From NCBI GenBank assembly GCA_963799455.1, contig CAWCXF010000007.1, positions 186,001 to 250,000 of the forward strand: a stretch of 64,000 nt of DNA, in the 5' to 3' direction. The position numbers were made by a program, and so were the translations under genes. This document shows, one piece after another, positions 27,191 through 35,625 of this stretch. The notes below the pieces were generated by a model, which did not search any database, was not told where the DNA came from, and was given only the letters and a program-made list of their open reading frames with translations. Position 1 is the stretch's first letter. Every line of letters begins with the position of its first letter. Source of the stretch: CAWCXF01 sp963799455 (GTDB lineage: Bacteria > Pseudomonadota > Alphaproteobacteria > Rhodobacterales > Rhodobacteraceae).

Positions 27191-28636
27191 ATGACTGATG
27201 ACGACGTCTGGGTCTCTTCGATCGTCGCGGCCGTCGCCCTTCTGATGACGCTCCTGGTGAGCCTGCACGTGCTCTGGACGCGTTCCGATTCACGCTCCTC
27301 GCTCGCCTGGATCGGTCTCGCCTGGCTTGTCCCGTTCCTCGGCGCGTTCCTCTACCTCTCGTTTGGCGTCAACCGCATCAAACGAAAAGCCAGCCGCGTC
27401 CGATCGTTGCGGCGTCCTCGGAAGAGGAACGTCGATGAGCTTCAGCCCGAAGACTTGCGCGTCTTCTTTCCGAATTCGCCGCAGCTGCTTCAGCTTGTAC
27501 GGGCTCTCGACACCGTCACGGATCGACCGCTCTGTTTTGGGAACCGGGTGGAGGTTCTCAAGAACGGCGACGAAGCCTACCCAGCGATGATTCAAGCCAT
27601 CGATGACGCGAAGCATTCGGTGGCCATGCTCTCGTACATTTTCGAATCACGTGGGCCAGGTCAGGACTTCCTCCGGGCCTTGGTGGACGCCCACAAACGC
27701 GGCGTTGAGGTACGCGTTCTCGTCGATGCCGCCGGCGAACGTTACGGCTATCCACGCATCTCGCGCCTGCTTAAGCGCGAAGGTGTCAACGTCGCCCGTT
27801 TCCTTCCCGCGTTTCCGCCCTGGCGATGGCCTTTCATGAACCTGCGCAACCACCGCAAGGTCCTCATCGTCGATGGCGAGGTGGCGTTCACCGGGGGGCT
27901 CAATATTCGGCCCGACCATGTCATCGGCGATAAGCCGCCGCTCCCGACCCGCGACCTTCACTTTCGCTGCAGCGGCCCCGTCGCCATGCAGCTCATGCAG
28001 GTGTTCGCGGAAGACTGGTACTTCGTCACCCACGAACATCTCGATGGGCCGCCATTCGTTTTGGAGCTTGGCGACCCTCAGGGGGGTGTTCCAGCGCGCG
28101 CCATCGCCGATGGGCCCGATGAGGACTTCGACAAAGTGCGCTGGGGCCTGTTGGCGGCGCTCGCTTGCGCGCAGAAGCGCGTCATCATCGCGACGCCGTA
28201 CTTTCTGCCGGACGATGCCCTTGTGATGGCACTCGGCGTCGCGGCACGGCGCGGCGTTCAGGTCGACGTGATCTTGCCCGAGCGAGGAAATCTCCGGGCT
28301 GTCGACTGGGCGATGCGCCATCTGCTGACCCATGTCGATCTCAGCGGCGTGAGCGTCTGGCGCTCAAGCGGAGATTTCGATCACACGAAGCTCATGGTCG
28401 TCGACGGTGGCTGGGTCTTCTTGGGGTCCAGCAACTGGGACGCACGCAGCCTGCGCCTCAACTTTGAGCTCAACGTGGAGTGCTACGACTCGGCTTTTGC
28501 GGAAGAGATGCAGGCGCTCCTCGACGAACGTATCGAGCACAGCAAGCCGGACAGGGCTGGCTACACGTCGGTTTTCGCCACCTTGCGCAACGCCCTCGCC
28601 GCGCTCTTCACGCCCTACCTTGACCCCTACCTTTGA
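27191..28636 (+). CDS. cls: Cardiolipin synthase (phospholipase-D type)
   Basis: 481 residues, typical of bacterial ClsA. Two N-terminal membrane segments (about 8-30 and 37-58, with SSLAWIGLAWLVPFLGAFLYL), then two PLD domains with HxK motifs at His221 (NHRKVLIVDG) and His398 (DHTKLMVVDG), followed by GGLNIR and GSSNWD. It makes cardiolipin from phosphatidylglycerol in the inner membrane. Third gene of the lipoprotein / L,D-transpeptidase / cls operon. Its 3' end overlaps the convergent lipoprotein gene by 10 bp. Confidence 0.95.
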   Translation: MTDDDVWVSSIVAAVALLMTLLVSLHVLWTRSDSRSSLAWIGLAWLVPFLGAFLYLSFGVNRIKRKASRVRSLRRPRKRNVDELQPEDLRVFFPNSPQLLQLVRALDTVTDRPLCFGNRVEVLKNGDEAYPAMIQAIDDAKHSVAMLSYIFESRGPGQDFLRALVDAHKRGVEVRVLVDAAGERYGYPRISRLLKREGVNVARFLPAFPPWRWPFMNLRNHRKVLIVDGEVAFTGGLNIRPDHVIGDKPPLPTRDLHFRCSGPVAMQLMQVFAEDWYFVTHEHLDGPPFVLELGDPQGGVPARAIADGPDEDFDKVRWGLLAALACAQKRVIIATPYFLPDDALVMALGVAARRGVQVDVILPERGNLRAVDWAMRHLLTHVDLSGVSVWRSSGDFDHTKLMVVDGGWVFLGSSNWDARSLRLNFELNVECYDSAFAEEMQALLDERIEHSKPDRAGYTSVFATLRNALAALFTPYLDPYL

Positions 28637-29316
28637 AGCCGGTCCAGCTCGCCGGCGGAGTATGGCTCCAGCGTTTCGTCGGAGGTCCGGCCTTGTTCCA
28701 CGCACTCGGCGATTCGCTCGTCGCTGAGAGGGGTGAGCCGAAGCACAGACTCCTGGGAGTGCTCGGAGTCCACGCGCTCGGCCTGTGCCACCCGAAGCGC
28801 CATGACGTCGTAGACCACCGAGGTGCACGCGAGTGGCGCAGACTGCGTCTCGAGCACTTGGCGGATGTTCGCCTCGACCTGCTCTTGCACCGCTTGCCGC
28901 GCTTCGTCGCTAAGCTGCACGTCTTCTTCAAGGAGCGCCCGAGGGTAGATCTGGGGGATCTCCACATCGTTGAGGGTCTGGGCCATGCGGGCGAAGGTGC
29001 GCGCTTGGCCGCTCAGCGAAGCGACGGCCCACCGAGGTTCTCTGCGGGCGCCCACACCTTGAAACGCTTCAGCGCTCTCAAGGGCCTTGCCCGAGAGCAG
29101 ACGAACTTTGTCCCGGAGGCATCGAATGAAGTCCTCCAGGCTGGGCTGGCCGGCGCAGTCGATGCGCGCCTGGCTGAACTCCGCGTATCGCTCTTCCGCG
29201 CGCTTGAGTTCTTTGTGTGCTTCGTCGTCGCTTGCGCTCGGCGTCGTTTCAGCGGGCGCTGGGGCCCCACCACAGGCCGCGAGAGCTATCAACGCCGCGA
29301 TCGCCGAAGTCTTCAT
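28627..29316 (-). CDS. Lipoprotein of unknown function
   Basis: 229 residues from ATG 29316, lipobox ALAACGG. The mature part is helical, with a possible coiled coil (AHKELKRAEERYAEFSQ, about 32-50) and four scattered cysteines (DCAGQPS, RCLRDK, ACTS, ECVEQ) that could pair. Starts farther upstream are rejected because the lipoprotein signal begins at 29316. Convergent with cls. No family recognised. Confidence 0.75.
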   Translation of the reverse strand: MKTSAIAALIALAACGGAPAPAETTPSASDDEAHKELKRAEERYAEFSQARIDCAGQPSLEDFIRCLRDKVRLLSGKALESAEAFQGVGARREPRWAVASLSGQARTFARMAQTLNDVEIPQIYPRALLEEDVQLSDEARQAVQEQVEANIRQVLETQSAPLACTSVVYDVMALRVAQAERVDSEHSQESVLRLTPLSDERIAECVEQGRTSDETLEPYSAGELDRLQR

Positions 29317-29399
29317 GCGGCGGACCCTATCGCTACGTCCCAGTGGGTTCAACTGACGCCCGTCGACCGGCTGTGCATTCAATGGTGTAACGTGGTCCG

Positions 29400-30042
29400 A
29401 TGAACCCAATCGTTCGCTGCTTCTTCGTCTGCATCGTCGCCTGTGGCTCCACCCCGACGGCACCCTCCCGCGACAAGCCCGAGCCCCTCGACAGCGCTGC
29501 GACCCTCGAGTGAGGAGGCGAGTTCCGAGCCGGCGGAACCTGACCCAAGGGTCGACCCCGAGCCCGCCCTTGAGGCTTCAGCCGAGATGCCAAGCGGAGG
29601 TGCAGCCGAGGAGCCCACCGAAGCTTCGCCAAGTGTGGACTACGGGACCTTTGCCCCCGAGTTCCAGCTGGAGGGTCTCGCGAGCATTCGCGCGTATTCG
29701 ATCAACCTCGACGGCGAGGCGATGGGTCGTTCATTGGTCAACAGCAGTGGGGCGCTCAACGACACGCGCGAGCCCGAAGAAGGTGTCGCTCTCACGCGGC
29801 AACAGGCGCTGGTTTTGTTTCGCGCGGTGTCCGAAGAAGTCGAAAGCTACCCCATGGCGCGTTGCTACAACCCCCACCACGGGTTTGCGTTTCTCTCCAG
29901 TGAGGGCGAGCTACTGGGCCACATCTCGGTGTGCTTTGAATGCTCGACTCACGATAACACCGACGACCTCGCTCAAGCTTACGTCAACTTGCCCGCGCTC
30001 CGGCGCCTCGTTCGCGGACTGGGGCTTCGCCGCCACACGTGA
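29400..30042 (+). CDS. Lipoprotein of unknown function, one frameshift
   Basis: Starts at ATG 29400 with a lipobox (FVCIVACGS). The first frame ends after about 37 codons (near 29512), while the neighbouring frame continues with an Asp/Glu/Pro-rich linker and a soluble domain (YGTFAPEFQLEG, SLVNSSGALND, VALTRQQALVLFRAV, RCYNPHHGFAFLSSEGELLGHISVCFEC) ending at 30042. A single extra base near 29500 explains the break. The domain, with CYNPHHG and VCFEC, resembles small myxobacterial lipoproteins I cannot name. Divergent from the preceding gene by 83 bp. Confidence 0.65.
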
Positions 30043-30097
30043 GCGTCCTCGACGTCGCATACCGCCAGCTCACCGGCTTCTCTTCCGCGGTGGAGCA

Positions 30098-31515
30098 CTA
30101 CTCCGCCGAGCAGAGGTTCCACTCGGGCACCGCGCACAAGACGGCGCGGTCACCCGTCGAAGATGCGACGTCCTGACAGATCGCCAGGCCATCCGCTGAA
30201 CAAGGGGTGCCCACGGGGAAGCGGTCTGTGTCGCAGTGCAAGCTGCAAATGCATTGCCCGTTGGCAAGGTGAATGGCTGTTCCATCGGGACAGTTCGACC
30301 CGGACTCGTCGTTGCACGGGGCACCGATATCCGTGCCGCGATTAATCCACGGTCCCCTTGTGATGAAGAAGCCGTCCCTGCATGAGCGAGTGGCGCAGCC
30401 GCCACAGTCCCCTGGGCACGTCGCGCAGTCTTCGCTGCCGTTGCAGGTCCCGTCGCCACAAACCGCGCTGGAACAGGAGCCACAATCAAGGGTGCACAAG
30501 CAGGTCTCTTGCGCGCTGCAAAAGCCATCGCCGCAAGTTGAGCGGCAGTCGCCGGGGCATGTGGCGTAGGTCTCGCCTCCGGCGCATCGGCCATCGCCAC
30601 AGGTGCCGCACGAGCCGTCGACGCAGGTCACGCCGAAGTCGCTCAGACAACGACGCGTGCTGCATTCAGCCACGCTCAACGGGCTGGCGCAGCCCAAGAA
30701 AGCGGAGCGTCCCGAGTCGTCCTCGAGGAGACACTCTTGACGGCAGCGTTCGGTGGTCACGGGGTCGATGCACCCCCCCCCGCCTCGTAGGCCTCACAGA
30801 GCCTCAGGCACTCGATTCCATTCGCGTTTGCGCCACAGTCCGCCTGGCAATGGAACTCTGTCCCCGGGAGCGGCTCATAGCCCTCGCATCGACCATCTCC
30901 ACACACCGTCAGATGTTCGCGAACACACTCGATGCTACACGTCTCCCCGCTCGCGCAGGCGTCGAATGCCTCGATCTGTGAGGCGCTCGCCTCGGCGCAC
31001 ACGTTCAGACAGAGGGTGAGACCAAAGTTGTTGAGCGGTTCGTTCGTGCAACGTCCGGATGGTGAGAGGGCTTCGCAGCCCAACGTGCACGCGGCCAGAC
31101 CGGGGGCGGGGCAGTCCTCAGGGCAGCTCTCGAAATCTTCGTCTTCTGCGCACCGGCGGTCTCCGCATCCGCGGAACGGCTCTGTGGCGTCAGGAAAGCC
31201 GGCGTCGAACGAGGCGACGTCCGATGAGGCTGTGTCAAACCCAGCATCACGGAGAGCGGTATCATCGCCAGCATCGGCGCGTGCGAGATCGGGCGTGCAA
31301 ACATGAACGGGTCCCGCACCACCACAGTACTCGCCCTGCAGGCAGTTGGCGCGACTGAGGCACCCGGGTGAACAGGTGTCAGGGCGTTCGCAGTGAAGTC
31401 CAGGCCCACACTCGATGGAGCCACATTCCACAACTCCGTTGCCAAGGCTCGACCCCTCACCACATGCGACAACCAAGGCACAGAAAAACAAGACTTGTAG
31501 GAAACGGTACATCAT
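30098..31515 (-). CDS. Cys-rich lipoprotein with CGDG repeats, homopolymer frameshift
   Basis: About 472 residues across one break. ATG 31515/31512, lipobox LVVACGEG, small Cys modules (ECGPGLHCERPDTCSPGC), Asp/Ala linker, then many C-G-D-G-x-C units (CGDRRCAEDEDFESCPEDC, CGDGRCAGGETYATCPGDC, CGDGTCNGSEDCATCPGDC) and a C-terminal CSLHCD module. The break lies in a run of nine C on the plus strand (30773-30781): ten would restore one reading frame from EAYEAGG into CIDP. A homopolymer error is therefore likely. Such repeats are typical of myxobacterial secreted proteins; a binding function is unproven. Confidence 0.75.
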
Positions 31516-31710
31516 AGGGCTCCAATGAACGGGTCGTAACAAGTGCGAGTGCTGAACTCGCTCGTTCCACCGCAGGAAAGAAAGCGGCTTCGGTTGGTCG
31601 GCGTGGTCGTAAAACAGGTCACCCAACAGTCGAAGGAGTTCGAGACGCATCCGTTGGTTTCGTACGAAAAACAGCGGTATTCCGAACCAGCATCCGGCGA
31701 GCCCGTGCCA

Positions 31711-31830
31711 AGCTTCCAGTGTCCAAGCTTCCTGTGTCCAAGCTTCCAGTGTCCAAGCTTCCTGTGTCCAAGCTTCCAGTGTCCAAGCTTCCAGTGTCCA
31801 ACGCACCGGCGTCCAAGCTCCCTGTGTCCA
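31711..31830. repeat. Eight 15-bp tandem repeats
   Basis: Unit AGCTTCCWGTGTCCA, six clean copies at 31711-31800 followed by two degenerate ones to 31830, W alternating A/T. Being 15 bp long it is open in every frame: on the minus strand it can read Leu-Asp-Thr-Gly-Ser repeats, a linker style seen in myxobacterial lipoproteins, but no credible gene surrounds it. It sits in the gene-free 31516-32205 interval, where frames further right (to 32200) show no recognisable protein. Confidence 0.85.
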
Positions 31831-31855
31831 TGCCTCGATCTCTAGTCTGCCACGG

Positions 31856-31892
31856 CACCCCCCAACCACTCGCGGAGCTCGGGGTGTTTTTT
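31856..31892 (+). terminator. Rho-independent terminator-like hairpin
   Basis: CACCCC at 31856-31861 and GGGGTG at 31881-31886 form a 6-bp stem, followed at once by six T (31887-31892). The loop is long (19 nt) with a possible inner GAGCTC palindrome. No plus-strand gene ends just upstream, so it may end transcription through the adjacent repeats. Confidence 0.4.
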
Positions 31893-32205
31893 ATGAGCAA
31901 ATCCGCGTTCTTACGGTCAGGCTACGAGGCGATGCTCGCGCTTGCGCCGCGTTCGGAAACGCGCGCTACTGCAAGCGCGCACAAGACAGGTAACCGAGAC
32001 TGTGAACGTGGACAACGGTGGCCCGAATCGGCCCTCATCGTGCTCGATGAAATGCACGCAGCGGGTCTCGGACTTTGCGAACTGCGCACTCAACTCGCAT
32101 CAAGCGCTGGTGGACCGAGACTTGGCGTGCGCGTCGCCCGTCGACCCGATGGAGGCTTCCCAGAGTGCTATTTCTCCCCCGAAGACCAGGGTGTAGGCTG
32201 CGGCG

Positions 32206-33531
32206 ATGGGCAGTTGGGGAATGGGTCCGTTCGACTCCGATGCGGCGTGCGACTTTCTCGACATGCTGGATGAAGGCGCGCCGGAACGGATCACGAGCGC
32301 ACTTCAGTTGGTTGCTGATGCGCAAGCGGCTGAGTATATCGACGTTGACGATGGCGCTCATGCCTGGGTCGCGGCGGAGATCATCGCCGGGGCGTTCGGG
32401 TTGGCGGCTCCCGACGCGGTAAACGACCGAGCGCTGGAGACCTCGGGGTCACTCAAGCCGCAGGAGAGCGACCGGCTTTTGGCTCTGGCGGCCGTCGCCA
32501 GGTTGCGCACGTCCGGGGAGCTACACGAACTCGTTCGCGCCGACGAGTCCATGCACCGCGAGTTCGAGCGGCGTACCTCTGGACTGGAAGAGCGCCTCGT
32601 CCGGGCCGCGGCGGGGGCGAAACCATTCGCGCGTGCCAAGCGAGGCGACGTCCTGCTGCTTCACGGTGAGCCGCGCGTGCGAGTGCAGGTTCTCAACGCG
32701 AGGGAAGTCGTCGTGTTCTCGGCAGCCGACGACGGGAACGACGTGGTCGAGGAAGAGTTGGAGAGTCGCGCGCATCGCGTTGTCACGAGCGTGGCGCAGC
32801 TTGCGCGCTGCTCTGAGCACGTAGGCCCTGCGGCGATCTCCAAGAACATGAAGGCGTCCGCGCGTTACGCCACCGAAGCCGGCACTGGACCGCACGGCGG
32901 GTACTTCGAGAACTACGCGATCGCGACGGCGACCGGCCGAAACCTAGAGCTTGTCGGGTACGAGAACGCGCGCGCTTACGAGAGTGGTGAGCAGTACACC
33001 CTTGGGGCGCTCCGGGAGTTGGCGCTCCGTCCAGAGAGGAAGAAGCGCGTTCGCTCTCCCGCACAACGCGAAGCGGCGTTTCGGATCGCTTGCGAGCCAC
33101 GCTGGAAGGAGCGCCGGGAGCAGACCCGTCCGGGCGTCTTTGGCGACGTAGACAACGTGCGGGGATTTCTCGACTGGATGCAATCGACTGGTGGCGTCGA
33201 CAATATGCTGCGCGTGTTTCGTCTGGGCGGACTCCCCAGTGCCATGGACGAGTGGGGCGCTCGCTACTCCCGGGTCTTTGCGGTCATCGTCGCGCATTGG
33301 TTGGGGCGATGGAGCCTCGATGCGTTGCCGCACGAGCTCGCGCAGAAGTTCCCCGAGCGCCCGAACGATGAGGGCCTCGCGGGCGCCGTGGAGGACGCGC
33401 GACGCATCGCGGACAGCCTCTTAGATTTCGACTCCGTGCTGCGTATGATGTGGTGCGAAGAAGCGCAGGGCATCGAGGAGCTCGAACGCGAGGTCGCCGA
33501 GCTCCAGCGCGCGCTCTCTGATGCGGGCTGA
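32206..33531 (+). CDS. DUF4259-domain protein with unknown C-terminal region
   Basis: 441 residues, cytoplasmic. The N-terminus (MGSWGMGPFDSDAACDFLDM, then AHAWVAAEIIAGAFG) is the DUF4259 signature, usually the whole protein (about 130 residues). Here it is followed by about 300 further residues: a beta-rich part (KRGDVLLLHGEPRVRVQVL, about 145-180) and a helical C-terminus ending in a coiled coil (EELEREVAELQRAL). DUF4259 proteins are often small and associated with toxin-immunity loci, but no toxin is visible next to it. Long fusion architecture not known to me. Confidence 0.75.
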   Translation: MGSWGMGPFDSDAACDFLDMLDEGAPERITSALQLVADAQAAEYIDVDDGAHAWVAAEIIAGAFGLAAPDAVNDRALETSGSLKPQESDRLLALAAVARLRTSGELHELVRADESMHREFERRTSGLEERLVRAAAGAKPFARAKRGDVLLLHGEPRVRVQVLNAREVVVFSAADDGNDVVEEELESRAHRVVTSVAQLARCSEHVGPAAISKNMKASARYATEAGTGPHGGYFENYAIATATGRNLELVGYENARAYESGEQYTLGALRELALRPERKKRVRSPAQREAAFRIACEPRWKERREQTRPGVFGDVDNVRGFLDWMQSTGGVDNMLRVFRLGGLPSAMDEWGARYSRVFAVIVAHWLGRWSLDALPHELAQKFPERPNDEGLAGAVEDARRIADSLLDFDSVLRMMWCEEAQGIEELEREVAELQRALSDAG

Positions 33532-33729
33532 GCCCCGGCCGATAGGCGCTTCGTCGTGACGTTCCAGAAGCTCCGTCGAAGTGAGAAGGAAGAGCTCACA
33601 TCGCTCGTTTTCGACGACCTCGACGCTAGCGATTCCAGCGCCTCGTACGCCGTATGAGGGAAGTACTCGCCATTGACGACACAAGCACGAATCCTGTCCA
33701 TGTCGAGCGCACCACCAGAAAGCCGTACC

Positions 33730-35157
33730 ATGACTACGAAGCAGCTAGCATTTCTCGCAGCCGTCTCCATTCCGATGTCGATGCTGGGATGCTCAACCAA
33801 CACCATGGAGCAGGACGCGTCCGCGGCTGATGGATCCGCAGGCGATGTCAGCGGTTCCGACGGAGGCGTCGATGCCTTCGATGATATGGACAGCGGCAAC
33901 AACGATGCCTCGGTAGATGGCGCAACGCGAGATGCATCTGCTCGTGATGGAGGTCTGCTCGATGCCGGGACAGCGGACGGTTTGTCGGCGGACACTTCCA
34001 GTATCGACGCTGGCGTGGAGTGCCGCGATGTCGACTTTTGTGGCAACGAGTGGGACGACAACTGCGACGGAGAAATCGACGAAGGATGTGGCCCCTGCGC
34101 CTTCGACGAAGTGGTGTGTGAGAGCGGCTGCTGCGCGGAAGAAGTGGTTCTGGCTCCTCGAAGGCTGACCAGCCCAAGCGCGGTGACGGACTCTCGCGGG
34201 AACATCTATGTAGCCTGGTGTGGAAGGGACCTCAGCGACATCGGCTTTGCGTTCTTCGACGCGGAGACTTCAACTTGGCGAACGTCGACTGGGAATGGCT
34301 ACTGCGACCGCGTTTCTGGCTTCCTCGAAATTTTCCGAAATGAGACGACGGGCTTGCTGTCCATCGTGACTCGGGCCAATCGCTTTCTCTATATGTACCG
34401 CTCCGATGACAACGGGCGAACTTGGTCCTCGTTGGATTTACCGGATTGGAGTGACTGGAGTCCGCCGTCTGTTCAGGGAATCGATGTCGCGGTCGACTCC
34501 GACGATTCGGTCCATGTCATTCAGCAAGAGATGGTGTCGGGCTCGGTACCAGGTCCGCTACACTATGGCGTATTTAGTGACGCGTGGACGACTGAACGCA
34601 GCGCGGGTGTGTGCTCCCAGGTTCCACAGATTTCGTTGAACGACGATGATGAGCCGGTGATCGCCTGCGGCGTTGTCGATGGCGGGCACTACGACTTAGA
34701 AGTTCTGTCGCGGAATTCCGTTGGCAATGGTTGGGAAAGGCACGTCGCCACGGACGACGCCGCCAACTACGGGATCGCGAATGTCCAACTGGTGAACGCA
34801 CCCGACGACACACTTGCGGCTTTGTACCTCGCTCGAGATCGCAATGGCGCTGAGACGACCGTCTGGCGCATTGCGCGGGGTCGAACGGGTGGCGATTGGA
34901 TCACCACCGACGTTGTGGTCCCAGACGCATCCTTGGGCATGGCCCACTTGATCTACGACGCCGACCAAGCTGGTGTGGTGGTCACTGCCCGGGGCGCTCT
35001 ATTTCGCGAAACTATGGATGGATGGATTCGATCCGAGCTCGCCGAGCGAATCACTTCGTTGCCGTTTGTGCCCCTGCTGTATGGCGATTCGCTCTTGCTC
35101 GTCCACCAAGGCCCTGAGTTTCCAAACCCCTTGATGGTGCGGCAGGAAGCACTGTAG
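33730..35157 (+). CDS. Lipoprotein with MopE-type metal-binding motif and BNR/sialidase-like propeller
   Basis: 475 residues from ATG 33730 (lipobox SMLGC). A long Asp/Ser/Gly-rich linker (about 20-95), then a MopE-type motif (CGNEWDDNCDGEIDEGC, about 104-120), then a propeller (about 150-470) with Asp-box-like repeats such as SDDNGRTWSSLDLP and SRGNIYVAWCG. No catalytic sialidase residues are evident, so binding rather than hydrolysis is likely. Upstream in-frame start 33673 is rejected because it lacks a signal. A hairpin follows the stop. Confidence 0.8.
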   Translation: MTTKQLAFLAAVSIPMSMLGCSTNTMEQDASAADGSAGDVSGSDGGVDAFDDMDSGNNDASVDGATRDASARDGGLLDAGTADGLSADTSSIDAGVECRDVDFCGNEWDDNCDGEIDEGCGPCAFDEVVCESGCCAEEVVLAPRRLTSPSAVTDSRGNIYVAWCGRDLSDIGFAFFDAETSTWRTSTGNGYCDRVSGFLEIFRNETTGLLSIVTRANRFLYMYRSDDNGRTWSSLDLPDWSDWSPPSVQGIDVAVDSDDSVHVIQQEMVSGSVPGPLHYGVFSDAWTTERSAGVCSQVPQISLNDDDEPVIACGVVDGGHYDLEVLSRNSVGNGWERHVATDDAANYGIANVQLVNAPDDTLAALYLARDRNGAETTVWRIARGRTGGDWITTDVVVPDASLGMAHLIYDADQAGVVVTARGALFRETMDGWIRSELAERITSLPFVPLLYGDSLLLVHQGPEFPNPLMVRQEAL

Positions 35158-35159
35158 GC

Positions 35160-35191
35160 GCCGCTTTCGCTAATGGGTGGCGAAAGTCGGC
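35160..35191 (+). terminator. Hairpin just after the BNR lipoprotein stop
   Basis: GCCGCTTTCGC pairs with GCGAAAGTCGGC (one bulged T) around a 9-nt loop, starting 3 bp after the stop codon. There is no T-run, but its position and stem strength fit a transcript end. Confidence 0.5.
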
Positions 35192-35625
35192 AGGGTCCTC
35201 ATGAGCGAGGACCACGCGAGCGACTGGCCTCTTCGATGGCGCGCCAGCTCCGCCGTGATGGCGTCGCGGGTCATGGCGCCGATGTGCGAGCGCTTGTCGC
35301 CTTGGAGCATGTTGCTGACCTAAGCCGCGTAGACCGGCGTCCGCCGGCGGCCCGTGGCGTCGCGCCGGCCAGGCGGACTCGTTCGTCGGCGTTTCGATCG
35401 ATGATTCGCCGGCTCACTTCCTTCGGTGCAGGTTCAAGTGGCACAGGCAGCGACTTCGACGTGCGCCGAGCAAGTGCGCAGCGATGGCTATGCGCCGCGG
35501 CGACCTGAAGACACGCTCCTGCATGCGCTAGTGAGCGAGCACTGGCCGCGATTCTAGACGCGCCGAGAGCATCCGGGACATCGACAGTCGGGAACTTGTG
35601 TGCTTCACCGGCCGCGACCGCCGCG
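35192..35625. other. Gene-free stretch
   Basis: About 430 bp. Open frames on both strands are Arg/Ala-rich by-products of GC bias with no start site or family resemblance. A short minus-strand run near 35165-35300 (ending ...LPTFATH) could be a protein remnant, but I cannot identify it. Confidence 0.4.

Noticed and set aside
26141..27268. 375-codon open frame antisense to the L,D-transpeptidase gene
   Set aside because: Lies fully opposite a gene with clear family motifs; long antisense frames arise from the high-GC codon bias.
31711..31830. Tandem repeats as a CRISPR array
   Set aside because: Units are 15 bp with no spacers and no cas genes nearby.
33421..33684. 87-codon minus-strand frame between the DUF4259 and BNR genes
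   Set aside because: Middle part looks protein-like, but it overlaps the end of the intact DUF4259 gene and has no start signal; at most a fragment.
35173..35508. 111-codon plus-strand frame in the 35.2-35.6 kb gap
   Set aside because: Arg/Ala-rich with no ribosome site or similarity; frames on both strands are equally open.
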